This document shows positions 29,241-36,120 of a stretch of 36,120 bases of DNA, one piece after another. Location: assembly GCA_964405455.1 (NCBI GenBank), contig CAYOOA010000018.1:1-36120 (forward strand). The letters run 5' to 3'. This stretch comes from CALESS01 sp964405455 (GTDB lineage: Bacteria > Chloroflexota > Anaerolineae > Anaerolineales > Anaerolineaceae). Made by a program: the position numbers and the translations under genes. The notes below the pieces were generated by a model. That model saw only the letters and a list, made by a program, of their open reading frames with translations, did no database searches and was not told the origin of the DNA. The number at the start of each line of letters is the position of its first letter. Positions within the stretch are counted from its first letter, which is position 1.

Positions 29241-32096
29241 TCAGGCTTCCACCACCTTGTTCTTCCGTCCCAGGAAGTACTTGGTCAGCTCGGCGGCCAC
29301 AGAGGGCACCAGCAGCAGCGGCAGGATTTCCAACCACTGCGCCCAGCCCAGCGGCACGGTCTTGAAGATGGTATTCAGGAACGGCACATAGATGACCACC
29401 AGGATCATCACCAGCGAGGAAAGCACCGCCCAGTTCATCCACTTGTTGCCAAACAGGCCGATCTTGAGCAGCGGGTAATACTCGGAACGGGCGGTATAAG
29501 CGCGGAACAACTCGGAGATGGAGAGCGTGGCAAAGGCCATCGTCTCGGCAAACTCAATGTGCGCATCCGAGGCCAGGCCGATGAAGTAAGCCGCCAGCAC
29601 CACGCCGGTGATCGCCACCGTCTGGACGACAATCCCTATCCGCATCTGCTTGTTGATGATTGATTCGCCGGCAGGGCGGGGCGGCTGGTTCATGATATCC
29701 GGGTCGCCCTTTTCGGTGGCCAGGGCCAGGGCCGGGGCGCCGTCCGTGACCAGGTTCAGCCAGAGCAGTTGGATGGCGGCCAGGGGTGAAACCCCCGTGA
29801 TCAACGTGCCGAGGAAGATGATCATGATCTCGGCCATGTTGCAGGAGATCAGGTAATACACAAACTTACGGATGTTCGAGTAAATCACGCGGCCCTGCTC
29901 GATGGCGGCCACGATGCTGGCGTAGTTGTCATCGGTCAGCACCATGTCGGCGGTCTCCTTGGCCACATCCGTGCCGGTGATGCCCATCGCCACGCCAATA
30001 TCCGCCCGCTTGATGGCCGGAGCGTCGTTGACACCGTCGCCGGTCATGGCGGTTACTTCGCCGTCCGCCTTGAGGGCATCCACAATGCGCATCTTGTGCT
30101 CCGGCGAGACGCGGGCGAAGACATCGGTGATTTCAATTTCGCGCCGCAGCGTTTCATCATCCATGGCGTCGATCTCATGCCCGGTATGAACCCGGTGTCC
30201 GGGGCGCAGCAGGCCGATCGTTTCAGCAATGGCTTTGGCAGTGTTGGGGTAGTCGCCGGTGATCATGATGGTGCGGATGCCGGCGTTCTTGGCCCGCTGC
30301 ATGGCCGGGGTCACTTCTTTGCGGGCCGGGTCAATCATGCCGACCAGGCCGACGAAAACCAGGTCCTGCTCCATGTTCTGGTTGTTGATTTCCTCCGGCA
30401 GGGCCGGCACCAGGCGGTAGGCCAGCCCCAGCACGCGCAGGGCGCTGCCCGTCATCCGGTCATTGGCCGCCAGGATGGCTGCCCGGGTGGTTTCATCCAA
30501 AGGCCGGGATTGATCATCCCGGGTTTGGTAACGGGTGCACAGGTTGAGGACCACATCCGGCGCGCCCTTGACGGCCACGGCATACCATTCGCGGTGCTGG
30601 CCGTTCTCCAGCGGCCCGGGGTCTTCCGTGCGCGGTTGCTGGATGGTGTGGATGGTGATCATGCGCTTGAGGGTCGAATCAAACGGGATTTCGTTGGCGC
30701 GCGGGTAAGCCTCGTTCAACTCCGGCGCAAAAGCCCCGGCCTTGGCAGCCGCCACCAGGATGGCGCCCTCGGTGGGATCGCCGATCATGCGGTAGGAGGT
30801 GCTGCCGTCGTCGTTCTGGACGCGCTCCAGTTGGGCATCGTTGTTCAGTACACCCACCCACAAAGCGGTCAGGGCGCCGGGGTAGGTACCGTGCTCCACT
30901 TTTTTCCCGTCCAGTCGAAATTCACCGGTCGGGTCGTAGCCGTGGCCGGTCACTTCAAAATCCAGCCCGTCCACCCACAGGCGGGTGACGGTCATTTCGT
31001 TCTGAGTCAGCGTGCCAGTCTTATCCGAGCAGATGACGGTGGCCGAACCGAGCGTCTCCACCGAGGCCAGGCGGCGGATGAGGGCGTGCCGGCGGACCAT
31101 CTCGCGCATGCCCAGGGCCAGGCTGATCGTCACCACGGCGGCCAGGCCTTCCGGTACGGCCGCGATGGCCAGACTGACCGCCACCATGAACATATCCACC
31201 AGGTGCTGCAGGCCAGGTTCAGTGGTGAACAGGCTGGCAAAGCCTTCCGCATTGGCCGCCTGGACAAAGGAAAGCAGGAAAACCAGGCCGCAGACGATGA
31301 GCGCGCCGATGCCGAGGAGCTTGCCCAGGTCATCCAGCTTCTTCTGCAGCGGAGTTTGTTCCTCCTCCACGTTTTGCAACATGTTGGCGATCAGGCCGAG
31401 CTGGGTATGCATGCCCGTGCTGGTCACCACGCCGCGCCCGCGGCCGTTGCTGACCAGGGTGCCCATGAAGGCGCTGTTCTTGCGGTCGCCGAGGGGGATT
31501 TCCTTTTCCAGGGAGAGGGCAGCGTTCTTCTGCACCGGCACGCTTTCGCCGGTCAGGGCGGCCTCCTCCACCCGCAGGTTGACGGCCTCCACCAGGCGCA
31601 CATCCGCCGGGATATAGTTACCGGCTTCCAGCAGGACGATATCGCCCGGCACCAGTTCACGGGCCGGGACACTGGTGCGCGTCCCATCCCGGATCACCTG
31701 GGCTTCGGGGGCGGCCAGCTTTTTCAGGGCCGCCAGAGATTCCTCCGCCCGGCTTTCCTGTACCACGCCCAGGATGGCATTCAGCAGCACGATGGCAAAG
31801 ATCGCCCCGGCATCCACCCACTCCCCCAGCAGGCCGGAGATCAACCCGGCCACAATGAGCAGGATCACCACGAAGCTCTTCAATTGCTCCAACACGAGCT
31901 TTAAGAAACCCGGGCGGGGTTTTTCGGCCAGCTGGTTCAGGCCGTATTGCGCCTGGCGTTTTTCCACATCCGGCGTAGTCAGGCCCTCATGCAGTTGGGT
32001 GTGCAGTTGGTTGACCACCTGTTCGGTGGTCAGGGCGTGCCATGAAACATCCAGGTCCGGGGCTGCGGGCGGGGTTGCTTTTTTCTCTACACTCAT
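29241..32096 (-). CDS. SERCA/PMCA-like calcium-transporting P-type ATPase
   Basis: A 951-residue type II P-type ATPase. In order: cation_ATPase_N (about 18-85); actuator motif T-G-E-S (about 180-183); M4 motif P-E-G-L; phosphorylation site C-S-D-K-T-G-T-L-T; and hinge M-T-G-D-G-V-N-D-A-P. M5 is Y-L-I-S-C-N-M-A-E, M6 is L-W-L-N-L-V-T-D-G, and M8 is I-S-E-L-F-R-A-Y. The Asn/Glu of M5, Asn/Thr/Asp of M6, Glu of M4 and Glu of M8 match the ligands of both Ca2+ sites in SERCA, so Ca2+ export is the best call, with Mn2+ also possible. The start has AAAGGAGAG upstream. No dedicated regulator is adjacent. Confidence 0.93.
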   Translation of the reverse strand: MSVEKKATPPAAPDLDVSWHALTTEQVVNQLHTQLHEGLTTPDVEKRQAQYGLNQLAEKPRPGFLKLVLEQLKSFVVILLIVAGLISGLLGEWVDAGAIFAIVLLNAILGVVQESRAEESLAALKKLAAPEAQVIRDGTRTSVPARELVPGDIVLLEAGNYIPADVRLVEAVNLRVEEAALTGESVPVQKNAALSLEKEIPLGDRKNSAFMGTLVSNGRGRGVVTSTGMHTQLGLIANMLQNVEEEQTPLQKKLDDLGKLLGIGALIVCGLVFLLSFVQAANAEGFASLFTTEPGLQHLVDMFMVAVSLAIAAVPEGLAAVVTISLALGMREMVRRHALIRRLASVETLGSATVICSDKTGTLTQNEMTVTRLWVDGLDFEVTGHGYDPTGEFRLDGKKVEHGTYPGALTALWVGVLNNDAQLERVQNDDGSTSYRMIGDPTEGAILVAAAKAGAFAPELNEAYPRANEIPFDSTLKRMITIHTIQQPRTEDPGPLENGQHREWYAVAVKGAPDVVLNLCTRYQTRDDQSRPLDETTRAAILAANDRMTGSALRVLGLAYRLVPALPEEINNQNMEQDLVFVGLVGMIDPARKEVTPAMQRAKNAGIRTIMITGDYPNTAKAIAETIGLLRPGHRVHTGHEIDAMDDETLRREIEITDVFARVSPEHKMRIVDALKADGEVTAMTGDGVNDAPAIKRADIGVAMGITGTDVAKETADMVLTDDNYASIVAAIEQGRVIYSNIRKFVYYLISCNMAEIMIIFLGTLITGVSPLAAIQLLWLNLVTDGAPALALATEKGDPDIMNQPPRPAGESIINKQMRIGIVVQTVAITGVVLAAYFIGLASDAHIEFAETMAFATLSISELFRAYTARSEYYPLLKIGLFGNKWMNWAVLSSLVMILVVIYVPFLNTIFKTVPLGWAQWLEILPLLLVPSVAAELTKYFLGRKNKVVEA

Positions 32097-32108
32097 TCAA
32101 TCTCTCCT

Positions 32109-32158
32109 TTAAATAAGAACACGGCTAACCGGTCTACAAGTGGGGCCATCCGTGTTCT
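32109..32158 (-). terminator. possible terminator between glgC and the Ca2+ ATPase
   Basis: On the minus strand AGAACACGG (32150-32158) pairs with CCGTGTTCT (32116-32124) around a 25-nt loop, followed by TATTTAAA. It lies about 40 nt after the glgC stop. The stem is perfect over 9 bp but the loop is long and the U run is short. Confidence 0.4.
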
Positions 32159-32198
32159 CAAGTTTCAGGCAACGACAGGTGCGGCAAACGCACCCGGG

Positions 32199-33476
32199 TT
32201 AGACCGCGCCAGGTTCGATATGCGTCCCGGCCGGGATGACGGCTTCCTTGGGCACCACGACGATGCCGTCGCGCACCACCCAGTTGGGACGATCCTCGAC
32301 CTTTTGCTCCATTGGGAAGGGCCGGATAACCACATCCCGGCCGACGCGGGCGTTTTTATCGATGATGGCGCCTTCAATATAACAATTGGCCCCAATCCCG
32401 ATCGGAATACGCTCGCCGGGTTCGATTTCCTTTGTAAAGGGCCGATCGTAAGTATCAGCACCCATGATGATGCTGTCAATGATCGTCACGCCGCAGTCCA
32501 CCTGGCTGCGCACGCCAATGATGGAGTGCCTGACCGTGGAGGAGCGGATGCAGCAGCCCTCGGCCAGCAGCACGTTCTCCAGTTGGCTGTTTTCCACCAC
32601 GGAACCGGGCAAAAAGCGCGGGTGCGTGTAAATCGGCGCCTCTGGGTCAAACAGGTTAAAGGGCGGATTCGGCATGGTCAGGGCCAGGTTGGTCTCGTAG
32701 AACGAGCGGATCGTCCCGATATCCTCCCAGTAGCCGTCAAAATCATAACCGACCACGTTCAGCTTGCCGATGGCGCTGGGGATGACATCCTTGCCGAAGT
32801 CATCAAAGCCGGGGATGTTCAGCAGATCCACCAGTACATCGGTGCGGAAAAGATAAATGCCCATCGAGCCCAGGTACGGTCGGGCCGGATCCTCGCGACT
32901 GACCAGCTCCGCCAGGCGGACCGGGTCCTTGGGCTTTTCGGCAAAGTCGGTGATCAGCCCGCTCGCATCCCGCTTGAGGATGCCGAAGCGCCCTGCCTCG
33001 CCGGCCAGCACCGGCTGCACGGCCACGGTGATATCCGCCTCGTGGTCGAAGTGGAACTGGGCCATCTCGGCGAAATCCATCCGGTAGAGGTGATCGCCGG
33101 CCAGGATGAGCACGTACTCAGCCTTGGTCGTCCGAATCTGGTTCAACTGCTTGCGGATGGCATCCGCCGTGCCCTGGTACCAGGCGGTGGATTCCATTGT
33201 CTGCTCGGCTGCCCAGATCTGCACCCAACCGGGGTGGAACACGTCAAAGGAATAGGTCTGGGTGATGTGGCGGTGCAGCGAAACCGAGTTGAACTGGGTC
33301 AGGATGGCCACGCGGTAGATGCCGGAGTTGATGCAGTTGGAAATCGGCACGTCGATCAGGCGGTACTTACCGGCGATCGGAACGGCCGGCTTGGAGCGCA
33401 TCTTGGTCAACGGATACAACCGGGTGCCCTGACCGCCACCCAAAATAACCGCCAAAATCTTGTCCAGTGGATCCAT
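32199..33476 (-). CDS. glgC: glucose-1-phosphate adenylyltransferase
   Basis: A 425-residue ADP-glucose pyrophosphorylase, making ADP-glucose from ATP and glucose-1-phosphate for glycogen synthesis. The nucleotidyltransferase domain starts with V-I-L-G-G-G-Q-G-T-R-L-Y-P-L-T (about 11-25) and has S-K-P-A-V-P-I-A-G-K-Y-R-L-I-D-V-P-I. It includes L-A-G-D-H-L-Y-R-M-D and F-A-E-K-P-K-D. The C-terminal left-handed beta-helix (about 295-425) has hexapeptide-like turns. Length is normal for GlgC. The ATG has GGAGGG upstream, and a minus-strand TATACT (33538-33543) is a possible -10. No other glycogen genes are in the window. Confidence 0.95.
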   Translation of the reverse strand: MDPLDKILAVILGGGQGTRLYPLTKMRSKPAVPIAGKYRLIDVPISNCINSGIYRVAILTQFNSVSLHRHITQTYSFDVFHPGWVQIWAAEQTMESTAWYQGTADAIRKQLNQIRTTKAEYVLILAGDHLYRMDFAEMAQFHFDHEADITVAVQPVLAGEAGRFGILKRDASGLITDFAEKPKDPVRLAELVSREDPARPYLGSMGIYLFRTDVLVDLLNIPGFDDFGKDVIPSAIGKLNVVGYDFDGYWEDIGTIRSFYETNLALTMPNPPFNLFDPEAPIYTHPRFLPGSVVENSQLENVLLAEGCCIRSSTVRHSIIGVRSQVDCGVTIIDSIIMGADTYDRPFTKEIEPGERIPIGIGANCYIEGAIIDKNARVGRDVVIRPFPMEQKVEDRPNWVVRDGIVVVPKEAVIPAGTHIEPGAV

Positions 33477-33560
33477 TCCATCCCTCCGCAGTTGGGTAGA
33501 ATTGCCCTGGCAGCGGTTCCCGAACTAGAACGCAGGGAGTATACCGCAGCCGCAGGCCCT

Positions 33561-33587
33561 AAAACCACAGATAATCTGTGGTTTTTT
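33561..33587 (+). terminator. terminator-like hairpin in a divergent intergenic region
   Basis: AAAACCACAGA (33561-33571) pairs perfectly with TCTGTGGTTTT (33575-33585) around a 3-nt loop, followed by TTTTTT to 33587. It has the shape of a strong rho-independent terminator reading plus, yet no plus-strand gene lies upstream; glgC diverges from it. It may insulate or attenuate the YhhN-family gene. On the minus strand a weaker version (TTTTAGG) would lie upstream of the glgC promoter. Confidence 0.6.
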
Positions 33588-33715
33588 ATCCTTGACATCC
33601 TTTATAGCATAGATTAGCCGGAAAAGGATACTGCCGACCGCCTGGATTTCTGCGGGGTGCTTTCCAGGATTGCAGGACGAGCTCTCTTTTACGAAGGTGA
33701 ATAAACAATCAAGCC

Positions 33716-33721
33716 TATAAT
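33716..33721 (+). promoter_or_regulatory. TATAAT -10 box for the YhhN-family gene
   Basis: A perfect TATAAT gives a predicted start near 33728, 28 nt before the ATG at 33756. It overlaps an earlier in-frame ATG (33720), which argues against that codon being the start. Confidence 0.45.
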
Positions 33722-33755
33722 GGAGGTATCATTTACATTACCGGGAGGAACGCGC

Positions 33756-34421
33756 ATGGACAACGTTTTACTGGGGATCACTGTGGCACTGGCAATTCTG
33801 GATTGGTATGCAGCCGACCGCAATTTCCCCATCGAGAAGTTCACCAAACCGGCGGTGATGATCTTCCTGCTGGCCTGGTTCAGCACCCAGGGCGGCTGGA
33901 GTGGGGCCAACCTGCCGTTTGCCCTGGGGTTGGTCTTTTCGCTGGCCGGGGACACCTTCCTGCTGTGGGAGAACCGGTTCTTCATGCCGGGGTTGGTCAG
34001 CTTCCTGCTGGCCCATATCTGCTATATCATCGGCTTCAACCTCAGCCTGCCCCCCTTCAACCTGTGGACGGTCGTCCTGATTGCCGTGGTGGCGGTGATC
34101 TGGCTGCGCGGCTACACCACCATCCGCCGCCAGATGGACCGCGACCCGGCCAATGCAGCCATGCGCCTGCCAGTTACGGTCTACACGCTGGTCATCAGCC
34201 TGATGGTACTTTCCGCCGTGCTCTGCCTGACCAAGCCGGACTGGCGCTTCAACGCTGCCCTGCTGGCCAGCCTGGGGGCGGGCATGTTCTTCCTGTCCGA
34301 TTTCGTGCTGGCCAATGAGCACTTCGGCCGGCCGTTCTACAAGAGCCACACCATCGTAATGGTCACCTACCACATCGCCCAGATCGCGATCATAGCCAGT
34401 GTGGTGATGCACAAGATCTAG
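33756..34421 (+). CDS. YhhN/TMEM86-family membrane protein (putative lysoplasmalogenase)
   Basis: A 221-residue membrane protein with about eight helices. It has the YhhN motifs: F-T-K-P-A-V-M-I (about 28-35), L-G-L-V-F-S-L-A-G-D-T-F-L-L (about 58-71), G-L-V-S-F-L-L-A-H-I-C-Y-I-I-G-F, F-F-L-S-D-F-V-L-A-N near 184-193, and Y-H-I-A-Q-I-A-I near the C-terminus. Two conserved Asp residues form the proposed catalytic site for hydrolysing the vinyl-ether bond of lysoplasmalogens in TMEM86; the bacterial substrate is less certain. The ATG at 33756 has GGGAGGA upstream. A functional link to anaerobic plasmalogen lipids is inference. Confidence 0.88.
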   Translation: MDNVLLGITVALAILDWYAADRNFPIEKFTKPAVMIFLLAWFSTQGGWSGANLPFALGLVFSLAGDTFLLWENRFFMPGLVSFLLAHICYIIGFNLSLPPFNLWTVVLIAVVAVIWLRGYTTIRRQMDRDPANAAMRLPVTVYTLVISLMVLSAVLCLTKPDWRFNAALLASLGAGMFFLSDFVLANEHFGRPFYKSHTIVMVTYHIAQIAIIASVVMHKI

Positions 34422-34572
34422 CACTCAACAGGCGGGAAAGCAAACCGAGGGGAGTGTTTTAATTTCCAGCTTATTCAAAGGGTGTATAACCTTGGATTGT
34501 CTCCCGACTGGTTTTTCAGAAGACAGCGGGTAATAATAGGTCTGTAATTTTTTTTGATAATATGGAGATGGA

Positions 34573-35427
34573 ATGAGTAATAACCATGAAATGACTAATA
34601 AGCTGGTGCTGGTCACCGGTGCGACCGGCGGGATCGGCTACATTGCCGCCCGCGAACTGGCCCGCAAAGGCGCCCGGGTGGTGATTGTGGGGCGCAACCC
34701 GCAGAAAACCGCCGCCGCCGTGGAACAGATCAAGGCCGCCACCGGCAATCCGGCCGTGGAGTACCTGCTTGCGGATTTATCGCTGAAATCCGAGGTGCGC
34801 CGGGTCGCTGCCGAATTCAAGCAGCGCTACGACCGCCTGGATGTGCTGCTCAACAACGCGGGCGGCTATTTCAGCCAGCGCCAGGTCACTGCCGATGGAT
34901 TGGAATACACCTTTGCCCTCAACCACATGAACTATTTCCTGCTCACCACCAACCTGCTGGATATGCTGCAGGCGGCAGGCAAGGCGCGGGTGGTGAACGT
35001 GTCCTCCGGCGCGCACGTGATGGCCCGCCTGGATTTTGCCGACCTGCAAAACGAGCAGCGTTACAGCGGCTGGGAGGTTTATTCAAAATCCAAGCTGATG
35101 AACGTGTACTTCACGTATGAAATGGCCCGGCGGGTCAACCACGGGCTGACAGTCAATGCCCTGCACCCGGGTTTTGTGGCCACCAATTTCGGTCTGAATA
35201 ACCGCGGCCTGATCGGTGTGGGTGTCAAGCTGAGCCAGAAGCTCTTTGCCATCTCGCCCGAAAAAGGCGCCGAGACCTCCATCTACCTGGCTTCTTCGCC
35301 GGAGGTGGAAGGCGTGAGCGGCAAGTATTTCGCCCACAGCCGGGAGATCTCTTCCTCCCCGGTTTCGTATGAACTGGAGCCGGCCCGCCGCCTGTGGGAG
35401 GTCAGCGAGGAAATCGCTAACAAATAA
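34573..35427 (+). CDS. short-chain dehydrogenase/reductase (retinol dehydrogenase-like)
   Basis: A 284-residue NAD(P)-dependent SDR. It has the Rossmann motif T-G-A-T-G-G-I-G (about 16-23), N-N-A-G-G (about 93-97), the catalytic Ser in N-V-S-S-G-A-H, and Y-x-x-x-K in V-Y-S-K-S-K-L (about 171-177). Y-S-K-S-K-L-M-N and A-L-H-P-G-F-V-A-T resemble the retinol-dehydrogenase/WW-oxidoreductase-like branch. R-N-P near 39-41 hints at NADPH. The substrate is unknown. GATAAT (34556-34561) puts the predicted start about 5 nt before the ATG, another near-leaderless arrangement, though GGAGATGG is also present. Confidence 0.93.
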   Translation: MSNNHEMTNKLVLVTGATGGIGYIAARELARKGARVVIVGRNPQKTAAAVEQIKAATGNPAVEYLLADLSLKSEVRRVAAEFKQRYDRLDVLLNNAGGYFSQRQVTADGLEYTFALNHMNYFLLTTNLLDMLQAAGKARVVNVSSGAHVMARLDFADLQNEQRYSGWEVYSKSKLMNVYFTYEMARRVNHGLTVNALHPGFVATNFGLNNRGLIGVGVKLSQKLFAISPEKGAETSIYLASSPEVEGVSGKYFAHSREISSSPVSYELEPARRLWEVSEEIANK

Positions 35428-35435
35428 TGGGTCTT

Positions 35436-35517
35436 GTCATTGCGAACCGCCGGAGGCGGCGCAGAATGATCTTCAGGATTGCGCCGGTCTTCGCGAAACA
35501 CCCAGCGGGAGACTGTG
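35436..35517. repeat. dispersed repeat after the dehydrogenase gene
   Basis: It begins GTCATTGCGAACCGCC with a small CCGCC-GGA-GGCGG hairpin, a start familiar from repetitive intergenic elements. It then has GTCTTCGCGAAACACCC and GCGGGAGACTGTG (35487-35517), which aligns with 29060-29092 at most positions. No coding potential is seen on either strand in 35428-35597. Confidence 0.5.
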
Positions 35518-35556
35518 AACGATCCGGAATCAATCTCAAAATAGAACTCAATGATA

Positions 35557-35593
35557 AAATCACCTCAGCGGTATCATTCCCCTGAGGTGATTT
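35557..35593 (+). promoter_or_regulatory. 12-bp hairpin hiding the ribosome-binding site of the second CPBP gene
   Basis: AAATCACCTCAG (35557-35568) pairs perfectly with CTGAGGTGATTT (35582-35593) around a 13-nt loop. The right arm contains the Shine-Dalgarno GAGGTGA for the ATG at 35598, and CTTT follows it. It could act as a terminator for the dehydrogenase gene, as a translation lock, or both. An extended -10 box, TGATAAAAT (35552-35560), would start transcription near 35567, leaving out the left arm. Confidence 0.55.
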
Positions 35594-35597
35594 CTTT

Positions 35598-36120
35598 ATG
35601 CGCAAAGCCCTGAGCATTACCAAAGCCAACGACCTGTACCTGGTTTCCTTGCTCCTGCTGGTGACAGTGGGAGCGGTGGCACAGCAAGTCCATTTCAGCC
35701 TCGGCCTGATGCTGACCGAGGTGGTGTGCATCTTGCTGCCGGCCTGGGGCATGCTGCGCTGGCAAAAGGTGGAGGTGAAAAGCTCGGCCCGCCTGCGCTG
35801 GCCGGGCTGGGTTGCGGCCCTGCTCAGCCTGCTGCTGGGCGCGGCTGCCTGGCAGGTGGGCATCCTGCTGGAAGTGCTGACGGCGCAGTGGTTCGGATAC
35901 ACCCCCGGCCTGCCGCCAAACGCCTTGCCGCAAACCACCGCCCAGGCGGTCCTGTATTTTATTGCCCTGGCCGTTTTTGCCCCGCTGTGCGAGGAGTTCT
36001 TCTTCCGCGGCGTGCTGCTGCGCAGCTGGCAGCGCAAGGGCGTTCGGGCTGCGCTGTGGGCGGGCAGCCTGCTATTCATCTTCTACCACCTGCGCCTGCA
36101 AGGCCTGCTCGGGCTGGTCC
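35598..36120 (+). CDS. CPBP-family intramembrane protease (3' end cut by window)
   Basis: 174 residues are visible and the frame runs off the window. There are hydrophobic segments at about 13-32, 34-52, 66-90 and 112-130. These are followed by the CPBP motif C-E-E-F-F-F-R-G-V-L-L (Glu pair about 133-134) and F-I-F-Y-H-L-R-L-Q-G, where His supplies the second catalytic element. The start at 35598 has GAGGTGA 8 nt upstream, inside a hairpin. Like the protein at 8337, it should be a multi-pass membrane glutamic protease with unknown substrate; the two share only motif-level similarity. Confidence 0.88.
   Translation, partial: MRKALSITKANDLYLVSLLLLVTVGAVAQQVHFSLGLMLTEVVCILLPAWGMLRWQKVEVKSSARLRWPGWVAALLSLLLGAAAWQVGILLEVLTAQWFGYTPGLPPNALPQTTAQAVLYFIALAVFAPLCEEFFFRGVLLRSWQRKGVRAALWAGSLLFIFYHLRLQGLLGLV

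Noticed and set aside
30096..31904. 602-codon plus-strand open frame opposite the Ca2+ ATPase
   Set aside because: It is antisense to invariant P-type ATPase motifs, and His/Gln/Gly-rich composition is typical of shadow frames in GC-rich DNA.
1..36120. CRISPR arrays, insertion sequences, integrases, rRNA or tRNA genes
   Set aside because: No regularly spaced direct repeats of CRISPR type, no transposase or integrase frames, and no rRNA- or tRNA-like sequences were seen on either strand.

Overview
The window is a GC-rich bacterial chromosomal segment with no ribosomal, tRNA or phage genes. Gene content suggests a Chloroflexota (Anaerolineae-like) bacterium. The pointers are several two-component systems, a KimA-type permease beside a shortened KdpD-like kinase, MacAB-type efflux in what looks like a monoderm-like envelope, and secreted proteins with Thr/Pro-rich tails. 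This assignment is inference from gene content, not from a marker gene. TGA is used as an ordinary stop elsewhere (for example at 8244-8246 and 11509-11511), so the genetic code is standard.

Layout. 1-1067: the end of an EcfT-like gene, a DUF3267-type zincin and a small Cys-rich protein. 1268-4906: tandem paralogous secreted SGNH-like hydrolases, the second much longer. 4965-8246: a membrane-anchored unknown protein, then an OmpR-type regulator and its histidine kinase separated by a dispersed repeat. 8337-9254: a CPBP protease. 9345-14231: a probable potassium module (KdpD-like kinase lacking the N-terminal KdpD/USP part, KdpE-like regulator, a separate USP-like two-TM protein, and a KimA-like K+ importer) ending in a strong terminator. 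14413-15627: a YceI-like protein and a DUF1573-like protein whose reading frame crosses an in-frame TGA followed by a SECIS-like hairpin, very probably a selenoprotein. 15780-20035 (minus): adaptor, ATPase, permease and lipoprotein of a MacAB-like efflux operon. It is divergent from a regulator/kinase pair (20404-22491), and the shared intergenic region is tiled with 11-bp direct repeats. 22558-25568 (minus): a PP2C phosphatase and a vWA-FHA membrane protein. 25663-27798 (minus): guaA and xpt. 27996-28484: a small lipoprotein gene broken by an in-frame TGA. 28521-33476 (minus): a NUDIX hydrolase, a SERCA-like Ca2+ P-type ATPase and glgC. 33756-36120: a YhhN-family protein, a short-chain dehydrogenase and the start of a second CPBP protease.

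The most notable observations are: (i) the Cys-Sec DUF1573-like protein with an adjacent 17-nt SECIS-like stem-loop; (ii) a readable regulatory code of 11-bp repeats overlapping the -35 position of promoters in both directions, linking the two-component system at 20404-22491 to the efflux operon; (iii) matched hairpins at the two ends of that operon; (iv) the split KdpD/USP/KimA arrangement; (v) several TATAAT boxes placed so that transcription would start at or within a few bases of the start codon.
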